NCBI RefSeq assembly: GCF_004322395.1
Contig: NZ_SCTW01000154.1
Coordinates: 21,225 to 85,224 of the forward strand
Origin: Methylobacter sp.
Lineage (GTDB): Bacteria > Pseudomonadota > Gammaproteobacteria > Methylococcales > Methylomonadaceae
Reading direction: 5' to 3'
DNA length: 64,000 bases
Of the stretch, positions 27,401 to 34,823 are shown one piece after another; position 1 is the first letter of the stretch, and each line of letters starts with the position of its first letter. A model generated the notes under the pieces. The model made no database searches, had not been told where the DNA came from, and saw only the letters and a program-made list of their open reading frames with translations. Both the position numbers and the translations under genes were made by a program.

Positions 27401-29681
27401 GGGTGAAGACCGGACGTTGCGCACGGTCTTCACCCATGACCATTTCGGCCCGTCAACGCATCAACATCCCGGACTTTATGCCGGTCTGGTTGTTGAGCCG
27501 GTGGGTTCGATATGGAAGCATAATGAAACCGGAGCGATTCTGGGCAACAGAAAAGACGGCGGCCCGACCACTTGGCAAGCCATCATCGAACCCGGTAATG
27601 GCGAAAAACCTTACCGCGAGTTTATGTTGGAAATGGGCGATTTTTCGCTTGCCAGCCGGCCCGACGGCACGCCGGTTAATCCGCCCGGAAAAAAGGAAGA
27701 CGGGCTGCATAATTTGCTCGCTCTAGCGCCGACCTGTCCGGGTGGTGGCGCAAGACCCTGCCCGGAAGCCATTTCCGCCGAAGAACCCGGCACTATGACG
27801 GTAAACTATCGAAACGAGCCGATAGCCCAGCGGATACATAACGGAATCAACGGGCAGACGGCCGGCACGGCGGGCGATCTTTCATTCGCATTCGAGTCGC
27901 GGACAGACCGCGCTATTACCGCACTGAACAGTCAACCCACTTTTTTTGCTTCGCCGTTGACTAAGGATGTATTGCCCGGAGACCCGTTTACTCCGTTATT
28001 GAAAGCCTATAGCGGCGATAAAGTCCAAATCAGGATTTTAATGGGCGCTCATGAAGAAGGGCATAACTTCAGCGCACACGGCATCAAATGGCTGTTCGAA
28101 CCGTCTTTGAAAGACTCCGGCTACAAAAATTCACAGATGCTGGGAATTTCCGAGCACTTTGAGTTTGAGATACCCGCAGTAGACGCGGTCAAATCAGGAA
28201 CGCCGTGGGCCGATCTCGCCTATTTCCCTGGCACAGCGACAGACGATGTTTGGAACGGCCTGTGGGGAATCATGCGGGCTTATAACGGTAAAGGAAACTT
28301 CTCCAATCAATATCCGGCGCCGACGCTGGCGAAGTTACCAAGCAATCCGAATGGGATAGCGCTATCGCCAAAGGCCTGTGCCGTAGTAGGTAACAAGGCC
28401 GAGCCGAATTGCTCGGGCATGAACGGGGTTTGCCCGACCAATGCACGGAAAGTTGATTTTAAGGTTCATGCTTTTCTTGCCCAGGATGTGCTGGGTGGCC
28501 CGCTGGTCTATAACTACACTGCCGGGCTTGAAGATCCAGGTGCTATTTTGTATGTTCGCGATCAGGACTTCAACACTAAAACAAACCGGCTGAAACCGGG
28601 TGTTCCGATAGAGCCCTTGATTCTTCGCGCCAATGCAGGGGACTGTATTAAGCTGGATTTGGTCAATCACCTTCCGGCTAACTTAAGCGTTACTCAAGCT
28701 GACGGCTATAGCACGCTGCCGATGATCATCGAAGGCTTTAACAACAACGACATACAACCTTCCAGCTATGTAGGGCTAACGCCGCAATTGCTGGAGTTTG
28801 ATGCGTTAACCGGCGGCGGCCTGAGCGTAGGATCGAATTGGACCTTATGGAAGGGCGATTCAATCATCGCAGCCCCCGGTAAGTCGGTCAGCTATAAATG
28901 GTATGCGGGCAGAATGACAGTTAAAACCGATCCTAGCTCCGCTTCTAAAACAGAGCGGCTTTTTGCCGAACCTGTTGAATACGGCGCAATCAACCTGATG
29001 CCGTCGGACCGGATCAAGCAAACCAGCAAAGGCGCCATCGCCGCGATGGTCATCGAGCCATTGGGCTCTACCTGGGTCGAAGACATTGATTCACGCGCTT
29101 CGGCTACGGTTACGCTACCTGATAAATCAACATTCAGAGAGCATGTGCTGATCTTTCAGGATGACCTGAATTTACAGCACAATGGCGCCGCCGTACCGAA
29201 TACCGCCCAATCTGATGATCCCGAAGATACCGGACAAAAAGCCTTTAACTATAAGACCGAACCGCTGTGGACACGGATGGGATTCGCTCCGGGAACGCCG
29301 CTGGAGTTAACCCGCAACGAAGACTTCAGCAACGTACTGCAAGGCCCGGCAGAAACTCCGGTATTCAAATCCAAAGCCGGCGATACCGTTCGTCTGCGTG
29401 TTTTGCAGTCGGGTGGCCATGCGCGCAACCATGTATTTCAGTTGCACGGACACGGTTGGCAGGAAGAGCCCTATACCAATGGATCAACGGTGATGGCTGA
29501 AAATAACTGGTCCGAATGGAAGGGTTCCCAGGAGGGTATCGGCCCCGGCAGCCATCTTAACCTGTTGCTGACCAATGGAGCGGGCGGTTTTTACGGTACG
29601 CCGGGCGATTACCTGTATCGGGATCAGGCATCGTTCCAGTTTGACAATGGTTTGTGGGGGATATTCCGGGTAGAAAAATAG
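24432..29681 (+). CDS. Very large MofA-type multicopper oxidase, secreted
   Basis: A 1749-aa exported protein of the MofA/McoA class of giant multicopper oxidases, whose founding member is linked to Mn(II) oxidation in Leptothrix. I use the ATG at 24432 (GGGAGGGAAATT upstream); a longer frame opens at 24345 but lacks a leader. The leader ends near residue 36 (ATGLAQA). Copper-ligand clusters, numbered from 24432: HHIFHLHAH (544-552), HCHFYPHFAQGM (599-610, type 1 site with axial Met), HDHFGPSTHQH (1002-1012) and NHVFQLHGH (1667-1674). They are spread over several cupredoxin domains in the permuted order known for this class. First plus-strand gene of the island. The substrate is not certain. 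Confidence 0.88.
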   Translation: MKSHPNVQTKTQFQSASLAKLCLLILALAATGLAQAAQNCITADVVALDQTFYYNRLGAMNPSGMIYALKRDVVAIDGASQPSPGNAMLRAGKRPRPLVLRVNEGGCLTVNFTNWLSMPNTGTGTVPDPTAPDIHDPNVIEAETVTGPATRTASFHVIGMQLEGIESDGSNVGNNSNSLANPGETKTYTFYAQKEGTYFAYSTAATTGGEGNGGSLAHGLFGAVHVENKGAQWYRSQVTEQDLALAATGSTKSEADGKYYPVIDYEAVYPAVETRKSAEQLSLTANPDGTTTKAVMTKLTSNIGFISEDKGRVLIWENGKANIKDVLADGSATIDGAFNSEILPYTWKIEGTEPHPFAGTPILNMLDGTKIVHSDLNAIITGSNLGPFETKQEPNNAVYPGRTDPFREFTVIFHDEIKAVQAFPAWYNDPAFIHTLHSVRDGFAMNYGSGGIGSEIIANRLKLGPMKDCVECKYEEFFLTSWVLGDPAMVVDVPATVNANGMGVVENPQFATKAYFPDDPSNVHHSYLNDRVKFRNLHAGPKEHHIFHLHAHQWLHSPDSDNSAYLDSQSIGPGSGYTYEIAHHGSGNRNRTVGDSIFHCHFYPHFAQGMWELWRVHDVLETGTVLATDGRPAQGSRALPDYEIKAGTPIPALVPMPTMAMAPLPGAKAEIEYSAGQPTGQIKLPEVATGNPGYPFFIPGIAGHRPPHPPMDTIVDGGLPRHIVTGGTATSYQERDNFNKILNTLAAKKLPESGTPWERQAMLFHGGDGVTAGPKHHTTPKPNGGTGSFKVNGLPAVAGAPYADPCINDAQQPATGKNRFYHAAAIQLDVKMNKTAWHFPQQRILTLWDDVAATIDGIRPPEPMFFRANSGECIIFEHTNLVPNVYKKDAFQVETPTDIIGQHIHLVKFDATSSDGSGNGWNYEDGTFSPEEIHERQVALNEPSGQWLDPENVNAAKPGICKLTGFEKGKGTCIQTTIQRWYADDVTNNVGEDRTLRTVFTHDHFGPSTHQHPGLYAGLVVEPVGSIWKHNETGAILGNRKDGGPTTWQAIIEPGNGEKPYREFMLEMGDFSLASRPDGTPVNPPGKKEDGLHNLLALAPTCPGGGARPCPEAISAEEPGTMTVNYRNEPIAQRIHNGINGQTAGTAGDLSFAFESRTDRAITALNSQPTFFASPLTKDVLPGDPFTPLLKAYSGDKVQIRILMGAHEEGHNFSAHGIKWLFEPSLKDSGYKNSQMLGISEHFEFEIPAVDAVKSGTPWADLAYFPGTATDDVWNGLWGIMRAYNGKGNFSNQYPAPTLAKLPSNPNGIALSPKACAVVGNKAEPNCSGMNGVCPTNARKVDFKVHAFLAQDVLGGPLVYNYTAGLEDPGAILYVRDQDFNTKTNRLKPGVPIEPLILRANAGDCIKLDLVNHLPANLSVTQADGYSTLPMIIEGFNNNDIQPSSYVGLTPQLLEFDALTGGGLSVGSNWTLWKGDSIIAAPGKSVSYKWYAGRMTVKTDPSSASKTERLFAEPVEYGAINLMPSDRIKQTSKGAIAAMVIEPLGSTWVEDIDSRASATVTLPDKSTFREHVLIFQDDLNLQHNGAAVPNTAQSDDPEDTGQKAFNYKTEPLWTRMGFAPGTPLELTRNEDFSNVLQGPAETPVFKSKAGDTVRLRVLQSGGHARNHVFQLHGHGWQEEPYTNGSTVMAENNWSEWKGSQEGIGPGSHLNLLLTNGAGGFYGTPGDYLYRDQASFQFDNGLWGIFRVEK

Positions 29682-29948
29682 AAGCCGGCGCGTTACCCGT
29701 AAAAAACCGGGTCATTATTCCTGTTCGCTGTAGATTAGGCTAACGCCGGCATGTCGATGAATATGCCGGCGTGCGGCGAATACGGAACTATACAGGACAT
29801 TCTCGTTAGCAATCCGAGCGAGGTTTTTTGATAATTGGACGAGGTGCCGGCATGGATGCCGGTAAGTCGGATTGGTTATTTATTTTCAAGGAGTTAAATT
29901 TAACAATATGACATAAATTGCTTAACTTAACGGCATTGAGGACTCATC
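29682..29948. other. Gap with hairpins between mofA and the laccase gene
   Basis: A weak stem ACCCG/CGGGT (29695-29712) and a perfect 10-bp stem ACGCCGGCAT/ATGCCGGCGT (29743-29772) follow mofA and may end its transcript. A further GCCGGCAT..ATGCCGG pair lies near 29846-29863. TTGAGGACTCATC precedes the next start. Confidence 0.5.
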
Positions 29949-32135
29949 ATGTCAAAGAAAATACATCAATTCAATAATGAAGGCATTCATAACGATGCTT
30001 TTCCTGTGCCGGCTCTGTTGTCGCCGCGCACCAAGGCCGTAGCCGGTCTGATATTTGTATTGCCATGGATCGGGAGTCCTGCTTGGGCAGCTTTGCCGGG
30101 CGGTACTTTGGATCCGGCGACCATACCTAAATATGTCTCGCCCTTGTTCATTCCTCCGGAGATGCCTAAGGCACTTAATGAAAATGCTCCCGGTGTCGAT
30201 TATTACAAGATCGCTACGCGCCAGATTTCACAACAAATTCTTCCTAAACCGCTGCCCAAAACGAAAGTGTGGGCATACGGTTCCAGCGATAATCAGAATA
30301 CCTTCCACTCTCCTTCCTATACCATTGAGGCGTCGGTCAACCGTCCGGTACGGGTGACATGGATCAACGACCTCAAGGACAGTAAAGGACATTTTCTCCC
30401 TCATATGCTGCCGGTCGACCAGACCGTACATTGGGCTAATCCGCCCGGCGGCCCAGGAGGACAGGACAGCATGGGCACGGATCCGAAACCGTATACCGGG
30501 CCTGTACCGCTGGTCACCCACCTTCATGGCGCTAATGTCGTTCCGGGTAGCGACGGTTACCCGGAATCCTGGACTTTGCCTGCGGCATCGAACATACCGG
30601 CCGGTTATGCGACCCGAGGAACGCATTGGGCGCAAATTGAAGGAGAGAACGATGAAGCCGGAGAGGGGACCTATCAATATTCCAACGACCAGCGCGCCAC
30701 TCAGATGTGGTTCCATGACCATACTTTAGGCATGACCCGAAGCAACGTCTATGCCGGTTTGGCGGGCAATTATATGCTGCGTGGCGGCATGTCGGACCTT
30801 CCTAGTTTGTTATTGCCGCAAGGGGCTTATGAGATCCCCCTGCTGATTCAGGATCGGGCTTTCAACAGCGACGGCAGCCTGTTCTATCCGGGTGAGAGGG
30901 CGTTTTTCGAAGGGCTGGCTAAGAAGGACCTTCGGATACCTTTTATTCCGCATAAAACTGCGGGCGGGAGCGACAGTGATGTCTCGCCGATCTGGAATCC
31001 GGAATATTTCTCTAACGTGATGCTGGTTAATGGGCACAGCTGGCCGAAGCTTGACGTCGAGAAACGCCGTTATCGTTTCCGCATTCTAAATGCGTCTGAC
31101 TCACGCTTCATGATACTGAAGATTGCCGGTGACCCGACAACTCGGCCTGCCACCGAGGCGGTGCCGTTCTGGGTAGTCGGAGGCGACGGCGGCTTTCAAA
31201 CCCGGCCGGCAAAGTTAAATTCGCTGCTGATTGGGCCTGCCGAAAGGATCGATGTGGTGGTGGATTTTACCAACGTTCCGGCCGGTACTCCTCTCTACCT
31301 GATTAATGAAGCGCCTGACGAGCCCTATGGCGGCGGCGAAGCCGGAGTGGATTATGATTTCGCCGATCCGGAGACAACCGGTCAAGTGATGAAGTTTACG
31401 GTCATACCCAGAACTGCAAAGGATAAATCGGTTCCCCCTCAGCAAATACAGGCCTTGTTGCCGCCCCAGAATCTGGGCAACCCCACAAATATACGCAAGG
31501 TTTCCGTTAACGAAATGGAGTCCGGAACCGTTTTTGCGGACTACAACATCGATTCCAATGGAAGCTTGGTGAGTATTATTGAGAATCTCGCCGGCGTCCC
31601 ATTCGGCCCGACTATTTCCATGCTCGGCACACTGGATAGCACTGGCGCTCCTGCGCCCTTTGCGTGGATGGACCCGGTTACCGAAAATCCCGGTAACGGC
31701 ACTACAGAAACCTGGGAAATCTACAATTTCACCGAGGATGCCCATCCTATCCATATGCACTTGGTAGAGTTCCAAATTGAAAGCCGTGAGCCGCTGCAAA
31801 CCGATTCTTACGGTATGCCTTTGCTTCCTGCAACGCCACTAAGCGCTGCGCGTGGCCCGGAAGCGTGGGAACGCGGCTCAAAAGACACGGTGATCGCATA
31901 TCCGGGTGAAGTGACGCGGGTAAAAGCCAGATTCGACCGTCCTGGCTTGTATGTTTGGCATTGCCACATTTTGTCTCATGAGGACAACGACATGATGAGG
32001 CCCATATGCGTGGGCAATCAGGCTGACTGTCCGGTTCCGCTGGCAAACAGTCCCAAAACCAATGTAGATGCATCTTTCTACAAGCCTTGGAGCAAGACCG
32101 GCATACGGCATAGAACCCGTAGGGGAACCTCCTGA
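29949..32135 (+). CDS. CotA/laccase-type multicopper oxidase, secreted
   Basis: A 728-aa exported three-domain oxidase related to CotA and bilirubin oxidases. The leader has a long polar N-region and a hydrophobic core ending at SPAWA (residue 47). The four copper motifs are HLHG (His191, His193), WFHDH (His256, His258) in WFHDHTLGMTRSNVYAGLAG, HPIHMH (599-604) and HCHILSHEDNDMM (671-683). The last ends with the type 1 axial Met. Such enzymes oxidise phenols, Mn(II), Fe(II) or Cu(I). The last few residues (HRTRRGTS) are unlike family ends and run straight into a decayed MofA-type fragment, so the C-terminus may have been altered by recombination. Confidence 0.92.
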   Translation: MSKKIHQFNNEGIHNDAFPVPALLSPRTKAVAGLIFVLPWIGSPAWAALPGGTLDPATIPKYVSPLFIPPEMPKALNENAPGVDYYKIATRQISQQILPKPLPKTKVWAYGSSDNQNTFHSPSYTIEASVNRPVRVTWINDLKDSKGHFLPHMLPVDQTVHWANPPGGPGGQDSMGTDPKPYTGPVPLVTHLHGANVVPGSDGYPESWTLPAASNIPAGYATRGTHWAQIEGENDEAGEGTYQYSNDQRATQMWFHDHTLGMTRSNVYAGLAGNYMLRGGMSDLPSLLLPQGAYEIPLLIQDRAFNSDGSLFYPGERAFFEGLAKKDLRIPFIPHKTAGGSDSDVSPIWNPEYFSNVMLVNGHSWPKLDVEKRRYRFRILNASDSRFMILKIAGDPTTRPATEAVPFWVVGGDGGFQTRPAKLNSLLIGPAERIDVVVDFTNVPAGTPLYLINEAPDEPYGGGEAGVDYDFADPETTGQVMKFTVIPRTAKDKSVPPQQIQALLPPQNLGNPTNIRKVSVNEMESGTVFADYNIDSNGSLVSIIENLAGVPFGPTISMLGTLDSTGAPAPFAWMDPVTENPGNGTTETWEIYNFTEDAHPIHMHLVEFQIESREPLQTDSYGMPLLPATPLSAARGPEAWERGSKDTVIAYPGEVTRVKARFDRPGLYVWHCHILSHEDNDMMRPICVGNQADCPVPLANSPKTNVDASFYKPWSKTGIRHRTRRGTS

Positions 32136-32136
32136 C

Positions 32137-32248
32137 GGTTGGCAGGAGTCGTATCAATGAATCAACGGTCACGGATAACAACAAGCGGTCTGAAGGGAAG
32201 GGTTCCCAACCTGGACCAAGCAGTCGTCTTAATCAGGTGCTATCCTAA
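32137..32248 (+). pseudogene. Decayed C-terminal end of a second MofA-type oxidase
   Basis: Beginning 2 bp after the laccase stop, the DNA encodes GWQESYQ and, after one frameshift near 32157, ESTVTDNNKRSEGKGSQ..PSSRLN followed by a stop at 32246. This matches the mofA-type C-terminus (GWQEEPYTNGSTV, ENNWSEWKGSQ, GPGSHLN). The nucleotide match includes an unbroken GGAAGGGTTCCCA. It is a relic of another giant oxidase gene. Confidence 0.8.
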
Positions 32249-32713
32249 AAACCGCAGCTGGGATGTATGGAAGCCAGTGTGCTGAGCGCCATTCGACAAG
32301 CTCATGACAGGCTTCGGCAAGCTCAGGAGAGCTCTGTCGAAGCATGTGCGGCTTCCACATGTCCGCCTAATTAATGCTCAACTGAGATCGCTATCCTGAG
32401 AAATTTGTCCTTTGTCGGCGCGGATTTATTCGCACCGTGCGGATAAATCAGTACCTATAGCGCTATGCCCCTACCTGCCGATAAAAACGGCAGGTTCAGT
32501 AAAAACGGATTGCAATATAGCAGTCTGCTTTGCATCGAAAACGGACGGGTGGCGCTAAAGTAACTTTGAAATGTCTTGTGGTGGAAAAATATCGACGTTC
32601 AACCCCCCTTATGCAATCAAATCGTAAACCCATCCCGGTCGCGTATTGGTCCCATCATACCCAAGCGCCGAAAAAATACAGCATCAGGTTGCGCCCACAC
32701 TGGATTGACCGGA
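32249..32713. other. Gene-free stretch with REP repeats and a hairpin
   Basis: Holds REP-family copies at about 32288-32341 (CATTCGACAAGCTCATGAC, CTTCGGCAAGCTCAGGAG, CTCTGTCGAAGC) and a perfect 8-bp stem ACCTGCCG/CGGCAGGT (32473-32495). I see no gene. It lies between the plus-strand laccase and the convergent minus-strand regulator. Confidence 0.6.
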
Positions 32714-33373
32714 TTACCACGCCTGCAGGGATGAGCCGACACCTGTTTGGCTGGCGCCCGATAACAATGTGGCTACATTATGAGCGTTAAATTTCTTCAT
32801 TAACGTGGCGCGATGAGTTTCTACAGTCTTTACGCTGATGCAAAGACTATCGGCGATTTCTTTATTCTTGTAGCCTGCGGCGATCAGTTTCAGCAACTGT
32901 GACTCTCTGCTGGTCAGTTTCCAGTTTAAATGATTATCAACAGGCGTTTTTTCTACCGAAAGATAGCTTTGGATAATCTTTGGCAGAATGTCGGAACAGA
33001 CATAATACCGGCCTGCCAGAATATTTCTCATGGCATCAATCAATTGAGGCCGTGTCGTGCCTTTTAATATATAACCATCGGCTCCGGCGCGAAATGCATC
33101 GCAAATATTTTCTTCCTCATCTTTAACGGTAAAAATCAGTACTTTGGTAGTTTTCCATCGTTTTTTTATTTCTTTTATGACTTCTACACCGTATTTTTTC
33201 GGCATCATCATGTCCAATAAAATCAAGTCAGGCGGGGTAAGCCAAGCCTGCCGAAAAAGCGCTACAGGGACGGCAGCATGATAAATGACAGTAAATCCCG
33301 GCTCCTTAGATAACAGTACGCGCAACCCTTCTCTAATAAAGGGTTCGCTTTCAATTATCACAATCTTATGCAT
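32714..33373 (-). CDS. NarL/FixJ-type response regulator
   Basis: A 219-aa two-domain regulator. The receiver has the phospho-acceptor Asp54 in LILLDMMMP, Thr82 and Lys104. The usual acidic pair at the N-terminus is replaced by Glu8-Ser9-Glu10 (IIESEPFIREGL), so Mg binding may differ. The LuxR-type DNA-binding domain reads LTSRESQLLKLIAAGYKNKEIADSL and VKTVETHRATLMKKF. No histidine kinase is nearby, so it is an orphan here. It sits inside the oxidase island, downstream of the SCO-cytochrome gene on the same strand but separated by about 500 bp. It is the best in-window candidate for the regulator of the island. Confidence 0.9.
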   Translation of the reverse strand: MHKIVIIESEPFIREGLRVLLSKEPGFTVIYHAAVPVALFRQAWLTPPDLILLDMMMPKKYGVEVIKEIKKRWKTTKVLIFTVKDEEENICDAFRAGADGYILKGTTRPQLIDAMRNILAGRYYVCSDILPKIIQSYLSVEKTPVDNHLNWKLTSRESQLLKLIAAGYKNKEIADSLCISVKTVETHRATLMKKFNAHNVATLLSGASQTGVGSSLQAW

Positions 33374-33880
33374 ATTTATCCTCTACATAGAACTCAATGG
33401 TTTATAAAAAGGCTCCCCTTGTGCTTTTTTGCGACACAAATTATGGCTGGTCAAAATTGCATAAAGCGGATGAACCAAATTCAAAATTAAGGGTTATTTA
33501 AGGTAATGCAGGCTAAAATATAACCAAATCATAAATATATAAACTGAGCCCGGTTCAGGCTGCAAAAATTTGTGACTGCACTTACCTTTCTGTTTAGATG
33601 TTATCTTCAAGTGCTTGAAAAATAAATTAGTATAACTACTAATCTTCGCCGAAATTTGTCGAGTCAGCCTAATCCGATACTGTTGTGTCTTGCTTCTTAC
33701 GTTCCGGGCTAGGAATGATAATATGACCAACTTGCTGGATTGCCTTACAGGACAACAAATTGTCCAGGCAAAAAAAGACCGGCCCGGAAAACGCTTCCGA
33801 ACCAGTCCAATGGGCTTATAAAGTTGTCGATATATCTGCTGCCTTAAGTGTTTGCACCTGTTTCAATTGAAGAAGGTTTA
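33374..33880. other. Gene-free AT-rich gap
   Basis: About 500 bp upstream of the response regulator and downstream of the SCO-cytochrome gene. I see no convincing gene, repeat or terminator; the promoter of the regulator should be here. Confidence 0.5.
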
Positions 33881-34819
33881 TCAATGCATTGGGCTTTCCA
33901 TATATTTGATCAGAGCTTCTACATCGGCATCGGTAAGCCTAAGGTTCGGCATCGGCAGTTTTTTGTATCGGTTAAAAAGATCTGTGGCGATAGGGTCTTT
34001 TTCCGTCAGCATTCGATCCGGCATCTTCAGCCAGCGAGTTAGCCATGCCCGCTCTCGCCGTTTAGCCACTCCTTGAAGTCCCGGTCCCAGACCGTCCTCC
34101 GTACCCAGACTGTGACAGGAGTCGCATCGGGAACGAAACAGATCTTCGCCAAGACTGATCTTTGGCAGTTGCTTTGCTGCCGCATAACTCACCTGTTGTT
34201 CTGAGGTAGCGACCTTGAAGTTGTGCAACTTGCGGCCCAGCAGCCAGGCCAAAACTTTCGGTTCGTCAAACGGCGAGCGTTTCATCCATTGCCCGGTGGC
34301 TTCATTACCGATCATGAAGCTCACATTGTGCTCACCGAGTTTTTTCGCCTCGGCTTCCTCCCGGTACAAACCCAGTTTTTTGCGCAGCAACGTGGTATCG
34401 GCCTTCGTTCCGGTCAAGAACGTCCAACCCGGGCCAACATTAAACTTGGCGGCATACTCTTTAAGTGCTTTGGGCGTGTCATGCTTAGGATCGATGCTGA
34501 TCGAATAGAAAAAAACATCCTTGCCAACCCGGTCGCCCAGCAGCTTTTGCACTTGGCGCAAGCTAGCCGTCTCCAGAGGACAGGTATCGCCGCAATGGGT
34601 GTAAATAAAATTGATTGCGATCACTTTGTCTTTAATGAGATCGTCATAGAAACGAACCGTTTTTCCATCCTGCGTCACCAGCGGAATGTTGGGAAAATAA
34701 TCCGCTCCCCACGGAGAACCCGGAGGAGCAGCCCAAGCCGGGCCGCTTCCGAGCGTCAATATCACGCCTATGAATACGTTGCAGAGAAACAATTTGCTGA
34801 AACAACTAGTTTTCATCAT
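33881..34819 (-). CDS. SCO1/SenC copper chaperone fused to cytochrome c
   Basis: A 312-aa exported protein. I start it at the ATG at 34819, 4 bp after the oxidase stop codon (translational coupling), which leaves a leader ending at GPAWA (residue 30). The SCO domain has the copper or redox motif CGDTC (Cys76, Cys80) and the third ligand His164. It is followed by a cytochrome c domain with CDSCH (232-236) and the axial Met290 in LPMPNL. SCO proteins load copper into oxidases or reduce their cysteines; the fused heme could carry the electron. Its position behind a multicopper oxidase suggests it serves copper insertion into, or electron transfer from, that enzyme. Confidence 0.9.
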   Translation of the reverse strand: MMKTSCFSKLFLCNVFIGVILTLGSGPAWAAPPGSPWGADYFPNIPLVTQDGKTVRFYDDLIKDKVIAINFIYTHCGDTCPLETASLRQVQKLLGDRVGKDVFFYSISIDPKHDTPKALKEYAAKFNVGPGWTFLTGTKADTTLLRKKLGLYREEAEAKKLGEHNVSFMIGNEATGQWMKRSPFDEPKVLAWLLGRKLHNFKVATSEQQVSYAAAKQLPKISLGEDLFRSRCDSCHSLGTEDGLGPGLQGVAKRRERAWLTRWLKMPDRMLTEKDPIATDLFNRYKKLPMPNLRLTDADVEALIKYMESPMH

Positions 34820-34823
34820 TGCT

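Noticed and set aside
33494..33730. A 78-codon minus-strand open frame in the gap before the response regulator
   Set aside because: No signal peptide, domain or ribosome site, and low-complexity basic composition.
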